Source of the DNA: Halichondria panicea
Taxonomy: Eukaryota; Porifera; Demospongiae; Suberitida; Halichondriidae
Assembly: GCF_963675165.1 (NCBI RefSeq)
Contig: NC_087392.1
Span: 3,493,442-3,557,441, forward strand
Length of the DNA: 64,000 bases
Reading direction: 5' to 3'
Of the stretch, positions 9,911 through 21,721 are shown piece by piece. The translations under genes and the position numbers were made by a program. Position 1 is the stretch's first letter, and every line of letters starts with the position of its first letter. A model generated the notes under the pieces. That model did not search any database. It was not told where the DNA came from and saw only the letters and a list, made by a program, of their open reading frames with translations.

Positions 9911-10828
9911 ATGAGGGAACTGAGGCAATTTCGAAGGTCAGTTTATAATCAGTGTCGAGTGGTCTGCTCTACTAAATAATTATTTTAACACAGGAGATGT
10001 CTCCAATGGGTGTTTTCATTCTTTGCTCTAACCATTCTGGCAAGTATTGCTGGAGCTGGCTTATCTCTAGGCCTTAAATTGTTGGGCCCCGAGTCCAATT
10101 TGGCTGTAGAAACTTCGATTGATTCTGAAAATAATCCTCTAACAATATCGAATTTTCCATACTTTTGCGAAGAAGTAACAGCAATATCGAAGTCCGGTGT
10201 ACCCAATACTACAATGACACTATACTTGGCGAACTCGCCTCACGAGTTCACTCGTGACCTAAAGTTTCAATGTACCATGGAAACTGTCAAGAATGAATCC
10301 TGTTCACTAAATGTTCCACTTGAGTTTGACAATATCTTATATGGCAAAATAGATGGAATCAATATAGTGGGAGGTCATGTTTTGGCTGACCTCTCAATAA
10401 GCTGTATGACAAGAGTTTCGCTTTACACGGTGTTATCTCTTGCCACATTCACATTTGTAATTCTTAGTGGAGTAGTATGCATTTGCTGCTGTGCTTCTAC
10501 CTGTTGTAGACCCAAAAAGTATGAAGGCAAGAGTAACCTGTTTATTTATACACCCCTACTTGACACAGCTGATCATGGTCCTGAGGATGATCCACGTGAG
10601 CATACTCTTATGGTCAGCTCTGTGAATACCCCTGATGGTGTGGTACCTACACTGGATCCCACTGAGCTATCCAGCTCGTACAAATACAGCTCATTCAAGC
10701 CAGGAACAAAACCAGGCAGTTCATTCAAATCCTTATCACCAAAGAAACAAAAAAGTCCCAAAGTGAAACGTAACTACGCCACCATCAGTGGAACATATAC
10801 GTTTCACACTTTCAAACCCGAGAATTAA
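9911..10828 (+). CDS. Two-exon double-pass membrane protein, unknown family
   Basis: Exon 1 is only 26 coding bases (ATG at 9911, MRELRQFR, donor AAG|GTCAGT at 9936/9937). Exon 2 starts at 9994 after TTTTAACACAG and runs to the TAA at 10826-10828, about 286 residues in all. The splice restores frame (AG+G), extending the open frame at 10010 upstream to a proper ATG. A basic N-terminus (RELRQFRRR) is followed by a hydrophobic segment (about 15-40). Then comes a roughly 110-residue domain with several Cys and N-glycosylation sites (NTT, NES), a second membrane segment (about 155-178) with a CICCCASTCC cluster that could be palmitoylated, and a 100-residue Pro/Ser/Lys-rich tail. The likely topology is both ends cytoplasmic and the loop extracellular. 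I recognise no family. It begins about 70 bases from the end of the upstream MITE. Confidence 0.7.
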
Positions 10829-11006
10829 AGGGTGTTATTTGGTGCACGTATTAATTTGTGTTAGCTTATACCAGAGTCTCCGTATGATAAGATAACTGCT
10901 TGTTTAGTACACATTATTTTATGCTAAACAAAATCTAAAGAATGTATTGTTTGACTTAATTAAGTTCCTCAACATATTTTTGTTGTTGTCTTTCTTGGCT
11001 TTACAG

Positions 11007-11081
11007 GTGTTGAAACGTGATCCATTGGCATCTCGACAGTGGATACAGAAGGCTCAACTGTGGAGACAAATTGCTGTTTAG
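11007..11081 (+). CDS. Candidate last exon, unidentified plus-strand gene
   Basis: An acceptor with pyrimidine tract (TTGGCTTTACAG) at 11006 opens a 25-codon segment encoding VLKRDPLASRQWIQKAQLWR plus QIAV and a TAG stop at 11079-11081. An AATAAA follows at 11130. The phase (0) matches the donor at 8923. The segment is rich in charged and aromatic residues as expected of real coding sequence, but I cannot name the family. It would end convergently about 160 bases from the end of the PAK1IP1 gene. Confidence 0.5.
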   Translation: MLKRDPLASRQWIQKAQLWRQIAV

Positions 11082-11239
11082 TAGTTTGCACAATGGTTTC
11101 TTTATTAGTGGATGTTAAAACTACAGAAGAATAAAGCATGTGCATATCATTGTATTAAAGATTGTAGCATACATGGACTCACATGTTTTCTCGGGGTTAG
11201 CTGTCTCATGTGTAATAGCCATGCATGTGACTCTCGACC

Positions 11240-14200
11240 CTAGTTCAGAGGTGTTAACACATACTGCATCAGGCTAACGAAGTATCGATTAGGAAAACCC
11301 ACTGGGAATTAAGTTCACCCTTACCAGAGGATTAGCCAAACGCCATACTCTAATGGTTTCATCAGATGAGGCAGAAAACAAGATCCCACTAACAGGACAG
11401 ACACATAAAGCCTTCACTCTACAGGTGTTGAAACGTAAAATCAATAATTACATTATACTTAGATAACCTCTTGGTATGGCCTTCTAGTCTGGCCAAGCAG
11501 TCTCCAGACAGTGTGGAGTACAAGAGAACACTTGGATGCTCACTACCGACTGCCAACACGTCTTGCTGTATTGAATCCAAATTAATTGTCACTGTAAAAA
11601 TATACCTAAACATACCCTGACATAAACCACAGAGTTTATTTGCTTTCCTACTTCAATTGAAGCTAGTGTATTTCCACTCTGAAAAAAGAAGCACTATATA
11701 TAATTATACAACCACTGATGTAAGTGATCAAGTACATTTACAGTTATATTGTGAATATTGAATGTTGGTAACGGTGTTTTGGAATCATTCCGGGTACATT
11801 TATACCTTTACTTCGTGTACCAACAAAAATTCTCCATAGCTTAACACATACTGATCACCACTGCTATTCCAGGAAACCAACTCTGCAGCTATGAAATAAC
11901 ATGTTTCCATACCAGCTTGAACGTACACATAGGCCTACTACCTTTCTTGAGCCTTTGGGAGAATATTCCGTTTCCAGATTTAAGATCCCACATTCTGTGT
12001 AAAATAATGGGCTTCATGTACACGTATGTATAGCTCTCAAACATTTCCTTGATACAAAAAAATGCAAGAAGAGCTGGCGGGGTACTACAAAGTTATTGGG
12101 TGAATTGAATATCAAAGTAAAAAGTTGTTTTTCAGAAGAGTACTTGATTAGTGACGACGTTGTAAAGTATTATTCTGGTCTGCGCAAAGTGCACACTCTG
12201 AAAGCAGTGATGACCTCATAAGTAAATCTGTAAAAGTTTTGCTGAGAATGGCTTCACAAGGAATAGTTTCGTTTGTATCCAAACCTTAGGGGGGCGTGTA
12301 AGTGATAAGCATCTCACTGAGCACTGTGGATAGTTAGATAAATCACTTCCAGGTGACATTGTGTTAGCCGATCGAGGTTTTGCAAGCACGGCTCCATATC
12401 CCTGCTTTTACGAGGGGGAAGGACCAACTTTCAGCAATGGAAATACATGATACTAGAACTATTGCAAATGTAAGAATACATGTGGAACGTGTCATAGGAA
12501 ATGTACGACAAAAGTATCCTATATTCTCGTACGGATTGATTTTGTAATCAAGCGTGTTGGAGAAAACTGCCCACTTATTGGTTGTGCGCTTAGTAATATT
12601 TGTGATTCAATTGTACCTAGTGTGCATGTACGTACCTGTTTGTTCGTACATATTATATAGAATGTCGATTTTTGACATTACATAACAATTATGATAGTGC
12701 ATTTTTATTATAAAGTTATGAAGTGTTCATTATCACAGGCAATCATTTGACCTTCGTCCAGAGACTCCACAATAGCCTTGGGGGTGGTTTGACTGCAATC
12801 GTTAGAAGTTGATTCTCCACCCGATTCTTTTTTGTTGATGCATGGTCTAGTACATCACCGTCCTAAAAGCTCAGGGAGTATACGTTTTTAAAAATGTTCG
12901 GCCTTCTCATCATACAATCGTTCCAGAAATGAAGGTCTCTCTCAATATGAAGACCATTAACATTACCAATAACCATCACTATGAAATGCACACACACAAA
13001 AGTCGATACACTTACAGAGTTGTGTTTGAACCTGGTAATAATACACGTGAGTAGGTCCAGAAAAACTCTTAATTTTACAACAGAATTTCTTGTCTTGCGA
13101 GACAATATCTGTTATGGATTTTCCTGCATGACAGTACGGGCACTTGATTTCCAATGCTACCCCACAACTTTTACAGCACCTACGAATGGCAACATTGGGT
13201 TAATAACGACACCAATGTCCTTTACTGCAAAACTGTATATTCGTCTTGTTTCCTTTATGTTGCAAGCGACAGTACTGTTCTTTTGCAAAAACAAAATGAT
13301 TGCGGATAACAAATGGTTTTAAACTCAGAGAAGATTTCGAGTGATCAGTACGGCACACTGCCTTCATTTGAGATGCTGTTCCTCGACCAGCACACGGTGT
13401 ACCCACATCTTTGAGCTAGATTGAAGGGTCGTTTATTTTTGTGCCATTTCATCGGTTAGATTTATATCTAGTGATTCACATACAGTCAATAGTTCGTGAT
13501 AGTCCAATTTATGGTACTCAGGCTTATAGAGTAAGGGAAGAGGTTGGGAAGCGTTGGAGCATTCTTTTAGGTACGCAAGTGTCCGAGTACTCGGGAATCA
13601 ACGAGAGAATTGCTGACCTGTGGGACATAAATGCTCGTTGGGGGAAAAGTTGGAAGCATTCTTTTAGGTACAAAGTGTCTGAGTACTCATGAGAGAATTA
13701 CTGGCCTGTGGGACTTAAATGCTCGTAGAAAGTATCATAATCAATCCTCGTGACTTTAAATTGTTGAGGGGTGATAGGAACAATAGCATCGGATACGGTG
13801 TTTATATATATTGCTTCATCTAACTTGCACTTCTTTTCCTTTGGCGTTTAAATGATGGTAATATCCATTCATATTTGCATTGGGTGCAAGTTTGGTCTCC
13901 CTGTATTCTTGAATTTGCTAAAACAACACAGCGGCAATGTGTGTGTACACGTTTCTCCAAGACGGGTCATGCAGTTGCAGTGAGCACAGCTTATTATATC
14001 TCCCCATTAGCCAGCAACTCAATGGGGTCACTCTAAAACGTACAATGACGAACCTATACGGTCACAGAGATGTAGTGTACTATGATAGACAACTTTCCTA
14101 CGTTCTACTTATGAGCACAGACTGAAACATACAGAGAACAACTTACTCGACCAGTTACAATAATATTAATGTATTTTCCTGCTTCTCTCTATGCACGAAC

Positions 14201-17200
14201 TTCTTTTATCCATACATAAACAAATTGGTTGTATGCTGCTAGAGACTTATGTGATTTGTATTGTTTTGCTGTGATAAAATTTGTTTGGAGAACCCAACAG
14301 GATTAGTAGGTCTGCAGCATCCACTGATGAAAGAGACGATGTCTCCCCTGAGTGAGTTCCAGCTTGCAATAGGAACGGGTCTATACATATAATACTGATA
14401 ACTGTAAGTTTATCCTGGTATCTTTTTTGGCTTCCTCAGGTAGTTTTTCAGCATAAGTCGACAGCATAACAATTGCCTTCCCTATGTTGTGCATGCACAG
14501 CTGTACTCCAAAATGGCACTTGACATGATGAAAACACCCTACTGGCTGCAAGAGAGCTCCAAGACTCTACACTGATGCAGCAGCCATTAATTTTAGACTT
14601 TGTACTTTTGGCATCCTTTCAGATCATTTCCCACTCTCAAATTAAAAAGGATCTAAATAACAACATAAATGCCATACAAATGAATAGTGTTTGAAAAAGC
14701 AGCTTTATGTTATGTAGCTTATAGGCACTTCCATCGAGGCATCAGCACCCGCAGTGCTTTCATTAATAGCAGTACTCCTGTTAATAGCCGTGTGTATGAG
14801 CAATAATAATATTATTAGCGATAGTAGCTTTGTTATGTAGCTTTGACACATCCACCGAGGAATCAGCACCTTACAGTCTGTCCTAAAAGACCCCCAAGTT
14901 TTCAGCAAGACAAGACAGGAAATACATACCACAAAGGATGACATCACAAAAACTCATAATTATATAATGAGTTCATAACGATAACACCCAAAAACTCTAC
15001 CAGATTGTAGCAGGACCCCTGATTGTAGTGAAGGGTGATTTTTTCTGGATTTCCAAAGCTCATAATACAGACCATTAGAACTTGTTACTAGGAGATAAAT
15101 CACAATGTATTGACTCAGCAAGTTTGGACTAGATTGAGATAGTGTGAACGCGCAAAAACTCAAAGTTAGCTTATTCTGAATAGTCTCTGCGGTTGGTGGA
15201 ACTCAGATATGAAAGGAACCAGTGACTACCTAAAGTATCAACTAGTGCATCTGATGCATGTGCATGCTTTGCAGCAAACTAGAAGGCTTGAAATCATTCA
15301 TGATGTGTTCTATGCTATTGCCAAATTGTGTATGTATGTCAAAGTTTGTGTAACTGCTTTGCAAACACTATTCATTTGTATGGCATTTATGTTGTTATTT
15401 AGATCCTGTTCAACCAATTTTGAGCTTGCTACGTCGATGGTGAACAGATTGCTCAAAAATTCAAACTTTCCACAATCATTTTACACGCTAGTTTGACCCA
15501 AATTCATAATTTAAACATTTTATCGTATGTTAAACTGTCTTCTGTCTTCTTATTACATAATAAAATTATTTCAAATTAGTTAGATATAAAAACTTTTAGA
15601 AACAGAAAAACTGTTCTCATTAATATATTCATGAGGCAACTAGTAGCACTTCCTGTCTTACAACATTTGGGGTCTTAGGGCAGACTGTTAATTAGCTTTG
15701 TAATACGCATATAATTATGGGTTATTGGACCCTTTGGAAAATCATTGTAAGTCTGATGGGTTCAGCAGCTTTGAATATATTCGCTGAAATGAGAAGTAGT
15801 GACAGTATGATTACGTTAATAATTATACAGAGTGTCTTTAAAGGTAAACCCTGTCGACCTCCTGGTTGGTCAGACATTATGAGTATTATATGTCTATGCG
15901 TATTATGTCTAAGTGTCCAGTAGTATAAAACATAATAACTATGTACAGTAAATACGTAATACAAAAATATGATGTGTACAGTATACCTCGATTATCTGGC
16001 TTGGAATTTTTAATTCAGAAAATGGGCATGTCCCTTAAAAGCTGTTGCTATGGAAGGTCTGCTTATCTTCTGCGCTTGCGGCACTGCTGTTTATCAAGTA
16101 AGTGGGTGAATAAAGGCGTGGTTTGTCTAGCCAATATTATCCGGCATATTAAGTTATCGATCTGGACTTCCTCTAAAACCAAGGTGTCCGGATAATCAAG
16201 GTTTCCAATGTATGTGCGAAAAATTAGGTACCTTAATATCCTATCTTTTCCTACAGATAAAGTTAGTTTACCAGAAGGATGTACAGCTACACATGAGACT
16301 CCATACCTACAACAGTAATATTCGTAATGATTTACACAGTGTAATGTAACATACTTGTGCCCAGTTAGAATATGCAGAAGATCCCAACCCCCTCCACACC
16401 TCCACACACACACACATCCATCTTCACTGGCACTCAAGAGCAGTTTATCCTTAAAGAAGCACAGCCACGTTATGGAGCCTGCAATGTGGTAAACACACAC
16501 ACAACTAAAATAGTGATAATTATAAAATTAAAGGACAAGATAGAGGTTTGAAGATTACAAACTGTCTGAACATTACGTACAATAAGAACAGAAAGCAGAC
16601 AAATTGCACATTAATTTTTGTTTACTACCGTATATCTTCTAATAGAATAGGGTACGACTGAATACTTGCACTAGCTATCTAAAACTAGCTAATCAAAGCT
16701 ATCTAACTGCAGTACTGTAAATCTTACTTGCCGTCTATGAATGATAAACTCAACTTTTCAAGGTATTGTCCGGATATTTAGAACAAATGTAATATTAAAG
16801 TACTGGAGTGTCCGTTGTATTAGAACAACGAAAATTGCCCAAAAGAGTGTCCGGGGTAATTAAAAGTGTCCGATAAATTAGAAGATATACGGTATACTTA
16901 AAAAAATATCTGCTTTTGTTTCTGGTTTCTGGTACCTTACACCCAGAGGAGGTTCGACAACCGTACACCTAACTAACATTAAGTTTTACTGAATCAGCAT
17001 ATTAAAGCAAATATTAATGCTCATAAAGTTTGCCTTAGAGTTGCCCTCTTCTTAGACTTATAGTCCTCTGTCTTGTCTAGTAATAGGAGCTCTAACTCTC
17101 TCAACAAAATCTGTAAAGGCAAGTTTTATTAAACGCTAATTCAGCAAATATTAATGCTAGGCGCACGGTTGTCGGACCTCCTCTGTCCTTACACCAGGCC

Positions 17201-19723
17201 GTATTTTTGAGTTCAGTTCTATAATCGGTGTTGGGCTAGAATAATCTATGATCAGTTCGAATTACAAATTACCGTATACGCTTGATCAGAGGCCGCACTC
17301 AAACAATAGCCTCCCAAATATTAATACTAGGCGCACGGTTTTCCTCTGCCCTACACCAGGCCGTATTTTTGATTCAGTTCGTTGGGTCAGAACAGCTAGT
17401 CTCTGAAAAGTTTGAATTACCGTATAATTATGCTTGATCAGAGGCCGCACTCAAATAGTAGCCTTCATACAGTCCCTTTTCAGTACAATAGAAGCCGCTC
17501 TCAAATAGTGGCCTCAGTGAACTGTAAGGCTATGTCTCTGCACGTGGCAGCCAATTTATTGATAATGGCAAAATGAAACATTATATAGTAGCCGCGGCTT
17601 CTGATCAAGCAATTACACAGTATGTATGTTCACTTAGATAGAAGATTCACCAATTCAAACAACGGTCAGGGAATAAGGATAATACACCAGTGATGGATTG
17701 ACGTACGTTTCTCTCCCGATTTCTGTTTCCACGCTTTTTGGTGCCCCGTCACATGCAAATATTTTTTCGAACTATTCGATTCCCTTTCTTTTTTTATACA
17801 ACAGAAAGTGGAACTTTTAAAAGGCAATGGGATTGGTTGGTGAAAGTTGAAGAAAATACATGACAGATGTGATGCCCCACTAGGGAGGGGTAATTGGGAA
17901 TGAGAAACTTAACAATATAGTACCCACAGGTAAAATCCTCATATTCCCCAGCCAACATAGGGGTTTTATGAGCCAAGCAGTTGCACACATCAAACAGGTT
18001 GTAAAAGAAATCAAGGCAAGGTCAAATCCCCTAGTATGGGGCCAAAATGTCGGGTCAAATTATCCGTATGTCTCGCGTGGGGTAGTGGCGCATACTAGTT
18101 ATTGCCCAGCACGAGGGCGCCTGCAATAACTAACTTGTTGCCCAATGACGTCAAACTGTTCCGATTGCATGGTCAAGTTTTTCTTAAATAATAGACTTGG
18201 TGTTTGAGTGAATTCATTAGTTTTGCGGAATTCCACAGTGATTTCTATTCCCACACTAGTCTAAAGTGAAGAGGACTATAAAAGGGACGTTTGAGTTATT
18301 AGGTGGGAGGCTATCGATTGTGAAACACATAAAATGTGCGAGTAGGAAACTACAATAATTTACATGTATTTATAGCTTACCATTATGTTGCAAAAGAGTA
18401 CCAATCTCAGTGTGTCTTCTCATGTCGTACAGCCTTTTTAGTGGGAAAATAATTCTTATGACTCGATCATAAAATTTTTAGTACAATATAATTATATGCA
18501 CATTGAAGGCACAATTGTATAAGTATGTTTAACAATCAATTATAACGAAAACACTACGGGTGCTGATGCCTCGGTGTAGGCGCCAAAGCTTTGACAATAA
18601 AGTTATACAGCAGTAGCGGATTATTAATAAATACATGTACTTATTACATTATGGTGCAACAGAGTGGAAATGGAGGACCATGATTGTTACCCGAGGTGCG
18701 CGTGGGTGGCCACGGGTATAGTAGTCCGTTGGTTTGATTGTTTGTTTGTTTGTGACAGGTGAATCTACTCACCTGGGTGCCATGGCACTGCGTTTACAGC
18801 ATGGATAGTTTTCACACAACAAGTTAATAGCGGCAGATTTTTATGTTAAACCTTCGTTGTTAAATAAAAACAAGCAAATTAAAGCTAAGAAGCTTGTGTC
18901 TGGGTCTGCCTACCTGGTTTTATAGTATGGGTAGCCTCCACACAACAACTCACTGCTTGGTACGTATTTACAGCTGAAGTGATCCTGTACCGGGAACAAT
19001 GGAAATGGGTCACCACAATAAAAAGCTGGAATTATGACTGGTTTGTTGTCTCTGTTAGACTGACTCTAGGATCCTACTCAAGGAGCCAATACTTCTCTGA
19101 CACGCCAGGCTTCTTTGCTGTGATCTTAGTCCACAGTGTATGTCTATGTACTACTAAAACTCAGTTCTCAAATGTTTCAGCACGCCTCCTATCTGGTTTA
19201 GTTTTATTACTCCTGAGTTGCTGTGTTAGACAGCTCAGTCATGCACTGCATTATATTCTCTTTTGGATTCTTTAAGTAACCATAACTCGAGAACATGGCA
19301 TTGTTTTGAGATGCAATCTATGACTGGAAGCCTATAAAAGCTCTTACTTGCACTTCATTTATCATTAAGCAGCTGTAGCAGTCTACACACATACAGACAC
19401 TCAAACACACCACCGTATACCTCGCTGTGCATGAGCAAACGACGTCTAACTATGTATGAGAGAACACATTGTACTTCTTTTGAACTAGGTAGCCTTTATA
19501 CAGCTTCAGTACGATAGTAGTATCGTTCTTTAATTAATGCATTGTAAAGTTGGTACATGCATGTCACTCGATCTGCACACATTAACTTTGGCTAGTCTAA
19601 AGAATGGTTGCTGACATACTTGATAACTTCGTCTGTCCCTCCAGTGGCTAGATAATGACCACCAGATGCTACTGCCTTCACACAACCGCTATGCACCTTC
19701 TCTTGGTATTTCTTGCACAATCC
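11240..19723 (-). CDS. PAK1IP1: p21-activated kinase-interacting protein 1-like WD40 protein
   Basis: This minus-strand gene runs over about 8.5 kb. Exons in phase are 19723-19620, 18433-18381, 16478-16355, 16306-16232, 11994-11942, 11888-11812, 11678-11616, 11565-11468, 11418-11325 and a tiny last exon, 11263-11240 (stop at 11240). Conserved phrases include [77 protein letters not shown] and [14 protein letters not shown]. They follow the order of the beta-propeller of PAK1IP1, which acts in 60S ribosome assembly and can bind and restrain PAK1. The first exon (start codon, first strand) was not found, although the region to 21.3 kb was inspected. The C-terminus after the last WD repeat is very short (YVLTPLN), so the Lys-rich tail of vertebrate forms may be missing or encoded elsewhere. 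Confidence 0.85.
12090..12610 (+). pseudogene. DDE_4-type transposase remnant (ISL2EU/Harbinger-like)
   Basis: The plus strand contains, in shifting frames, phrases typical of DDE_Tnp_4 transposases: SFVSKP...[26 protein letters not shown] (second catalytic Asp block, about 12351-12383) and [17 protein letters not shown] (about 12470-12520). Stops and shifts make it inactive. It lies in the large PAK1IP1 intron. With the SWIM/YqaJ remnant facing it from the right, the pair matches the two-gene layout I associate with ISL2EU transposons. The family name is from memory and not from alignment. Confidence 0.72.
12740..14050 (-). pseudogene. SWIM zinc finger plus YqaJ-like nuclease remnant
   Basis: On the minus strand, near 14010-13945, the phrase [15 protein letters not shown] is a SWIM-type zinc finger with its CxC and CxH ligands. 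Further along (13400-12750) come [15 protein letters not shown]-like and KCPYCH segments, then YYYQVQTQL and [10 protein letters not shown], which resemble the YqaJ recombinase/exonuclease fold. Several frameshifts and stops break it. Between the two lies a tandem duplication (13530-13735). It converges on the transposase remnant and belongs to the same dead element. Confidence 0.68.
13530..13740. repeat. Tandem duplication, period about 104 bp
   Basis: GTTGGGAAGCGTTGGAGCAT...GTGTCCGAGTACTC and GGGGAAAAGTTGGAAGCATT...GTGTCTGAGTACTC are two diverged copies in head-to-tail order inside the transposon remnant. Confidence 0.7.
14051..15978. other. Intronic, dispersed repeat fragments
   Basis: Part of the large PAK1IP1 intron. 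It holds two neighbouring fragments of a repeat containing GAGGCATCAGCACCCGC (14709-14770 and 14830-14880), whose relatives occur at 18552-18600, 30870-30930 and 54350-54400. The 95-codon open frame at 15209-15496 lacks any recognisable feature. Confidence 0.5.
15979..16210. mobile_element. CAGT-ended pogo/Tigger-like MITE, degraded
   Basis: The left end reads CAGTATACCTCGATTATCTG after a TA. The right end reads CCGGATAATCAAGGTTTCCA before ATGTA. Related copies at 41255-41561 and 45172-45610 show the intact termini. It ends about 20 bases past a PAK1IP1 splice donor (16231). Confidence 0.7.
16628..16892. mobile_element. 265-bp MITE, termini CCGTATATCTTCTAAT
   Basis: The left end CCGTATATCTTCTAAT and right end ATTAGAAGATATACGG are inverted, with TA on both outer sides (16626-16627 and 16893-16894). 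Inside, several GTGTCCG words recur. It is non-coding and intronic. Confidence 0.75.
17147..17465. repeat. Two tandem copies of a ~163-bp repeat
   Basis: The phrases AATATTAATGCTAGGCGCAC, CACCAGGCCGTATTTTTGA and GCTTGATCAGAGGCCGCACT each occur twice in the same order (first copy about 17147-17297, second about 17310-17460). Flanking words GAGGCCGCACTCAAA / AGCCGCGGCTTCTGATCAAGC near 17600 suggest an inverted partner, so the unit may be a TIR element. Confidence 0.65.
18434..19619. other. PAK1IP1 intron with repeat fragments
   Basis: This contains a short repeat (18552-18600, GGTGCTGATGCCTCGGTG) and the end of a CCTCGGTGC-family hairpin element (about 19350-19440, with ACCGTATACCTCGC). No exon-like sequence was found. 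Confidence 0.45.
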
Positions 19724-20099
19724 CTACATGTTATACACAAGGATTGGTGCATGTACGGTACTTAGGGTTTGGGTTTACAAAGAGGATTCATCTCTTATGC
19801 AAGTCATAATTTATAGGTATACATGTACATTTATATTTGTTAAAGCGTGTAATAATTATAATTATAATAGCTCTTTATTATCTGTGTGCAACGATTACAG
19901 GCGTGGCCTGGGAGTGCTTTCAGTAAGCCCACGAAATTTTTTTAGAGACCATGCACTCCACAAATTGAAGTGCCTCAAAAATTTCACGCTATACAGTGGA
20001 GGCCGTACAACACCAGATGCGGTTGGTCATGTGACTCAATGTTTTACGACCTAATCATGCACTGTTCCTACCTGTAAAGTGTCCCAAATTCATACCTGT

Positions 20100-20600
20100 T
20101 TCAGGTATGTTTCAGGCATATCTGCCTGAAACGTGCATGTTTGAGCAATGACGTACATGGGTACCTATTCGTATTCCATGCATGAAAAAATATCTCTTTG
20201 CATGCATGGAATGTGCTGAAACAGGCCTGAGACCTGCATGTTTCAGGCGCTATATTTTGAGTAGGGTTAAAGTGACCTATCCTTGATGAAACATAGCAAG
20301 TAAGCTGCTGTAACCTCCTGCATGCAGGCAGGCCTGTGTGATCTCAGGCTCAGAATGTCCCCATCCGAGCTGCTCTGACCTGCTGTAGGCGTGTTTGTAG
20401 AGTCTCTGTATCTTGACTGAGCCTTCGTTGCTGAGTGTAGCTATATAGCTGTTGTGCCCATGCATAATTTCACGTAACAGTTGGTAAAGGGTTGCGAGTA
20501 CAAAAAACAAATATCGTGCCGGTCCATGACAGACAGACAGACACACAGTCAACGTTCATCACTATATAGGACGAGACTCGCTTCGCTCGCCCCAATTAAA
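20100..20600. repeat. Dispersed repeat with palindromes
   Basis: 20173-20213 forms a hairpin around CATTCCATGCATG...CATGCATGGAATG. 20270-20600 (CCTTCGTTGCTGAGTGTAG ... GACTCGCTTCGCTCGCCC) recurs at about 43240-43480. The minus-strand open frame 20552-20277 lies entirely in this repeat and is not a host gene. Confidence 0.65.
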
Positions 20601-21388
20601 ATGATGTTAACAATGCTAAGTGACACTATAATAGAACTGCTGATTGTAATAGGATCATTACCTAATGGATTGCAGGGTTTTACCAGACTGCAATGGATTT
20701 GCCATGCATCAATGCACTCTAATTTCCGATAAAAACAATGCAAGCTAGGTAGGGTGGTGGAATGGGTGGTGCTTTACGTTGAATTGCATCCTGGGTAATA
20801 TCAATACCACCCAGGTACTATCACCGTACGTATAACGAGTTATTTTTGTATGATAGAAATTTTTCGTATTGTACAGAAAATTACAACTACGAAACTATTC
20901 TACCGCAATAGGTTTAACATCATTATCTTGAGCTGTACGAATATTTAAAATACAAATATTTACATGCACCAGCGAAAATTAACCCGCTATACGGTATATT
21001 GATCACATCCTGGGTGATAGGTTTAATGTGGATCTTTTCGAGGTTACAGTAGAGGCCAAAATAAAGTTTCTGTTCCGTTTGCGTAGTACTCTGCGTTTGT
21101 TTTGATTCCGTTGTACACAAGCAAAACAATCGGTTTGGTGCATGTGCACTCAAGCTTGCAATAGTGTGTTGACTTACACAAACCGCTAATTGGATTCGTA
21201 TAGTAATTAAGGCAGTTGCTACATGGTGTGAGTGTAAACAACATAACTGCAGTGTAGTACGTGCGTAGGCAGAAACGAGCAATTGAATCCTTTGTCTCAA
21301 GCCTACTCACCAAGGAGCATAATTATCGATAAGAAGAAGTACGTGTGATTGATTTGATTGGCTTAAGGATTGAAGTGCTACGAGTAGT
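20600..21388. other. Intergenic between PAK1IP1 and retroelement
   Basis: This holds an end of the CCGTATAGCGGG family (20970-21000). The missing first exon and promoter of PAK1IP1 should lie in or near this stretch, but I could not pick them out. Overlapping open frames on the minus strand show no family features. Confidence 0.4.
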
Positions 21389-21721
21389 ATGGTCGTGTGT
21401 TGTAAGTGCAACAGAAGCGGGCACTGTAGGAACTGCGCCTGTGTAAAGGCTAGCAAGACTTGTCAAAGTTGCCTACCTAGTCGCCTGAACCAATGCACTA
21501 ACATCAATCCGCCATCTACCAAGTCCACTCAAAATGATGCCCACCATGATGTAGATCTACCAACAAACTCTACGAGCAGTCGTGATGTAATTCCACCAGG
21601 TGTATCAGACACATCGCCCAGCCTGCCCACGTTCACCCCTCTGGTCGACAGCAACTTCATTTGGGGGGAAACTGGCTATACACACTTCAAGGAGACGCTG
21701 AAGAAAGTTCATTGGAGATAG
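21389..21721 (+). CDS. Cysteine-rich N-terminal segment of retroelement
   Basis: A 110-residue open frame from an ATG. Residues 4-33 carry nine cysteines as CC.C......C..C.C.......C..C, which would fit a small zinc-binding module, followed by a Ser/Thr/Pro-rich linker. The same module opens the second copy at 51911. A nucleic-acid-binding role is inferred and not shown. The frame breaks where the main RT-bearing part should continue. Confidence 0.6.
   Translation: MVVCCKCNRSGHCRNCACVKASKTCQSCLPSRLNQCTNINPPSTKSTQNDAHHDVDLPTNSTSSRDVIPPGVSDTSPSLPTFTPLVDSNFIWGETGYTHFKETLKKVHWR

Noticed and set aside
15209-15496. 95-codon frame with hydrophobic stretch
   Set aside because: Lies inside a PAK1IP1 intron, with no conserved feature and no splice support.
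20277-20552. Minus-strand frame as first exon of PAK1IP1
   Set aside because: It lies in a dispersed repeat also found at 43240-43480 and has no WD40 sequence.
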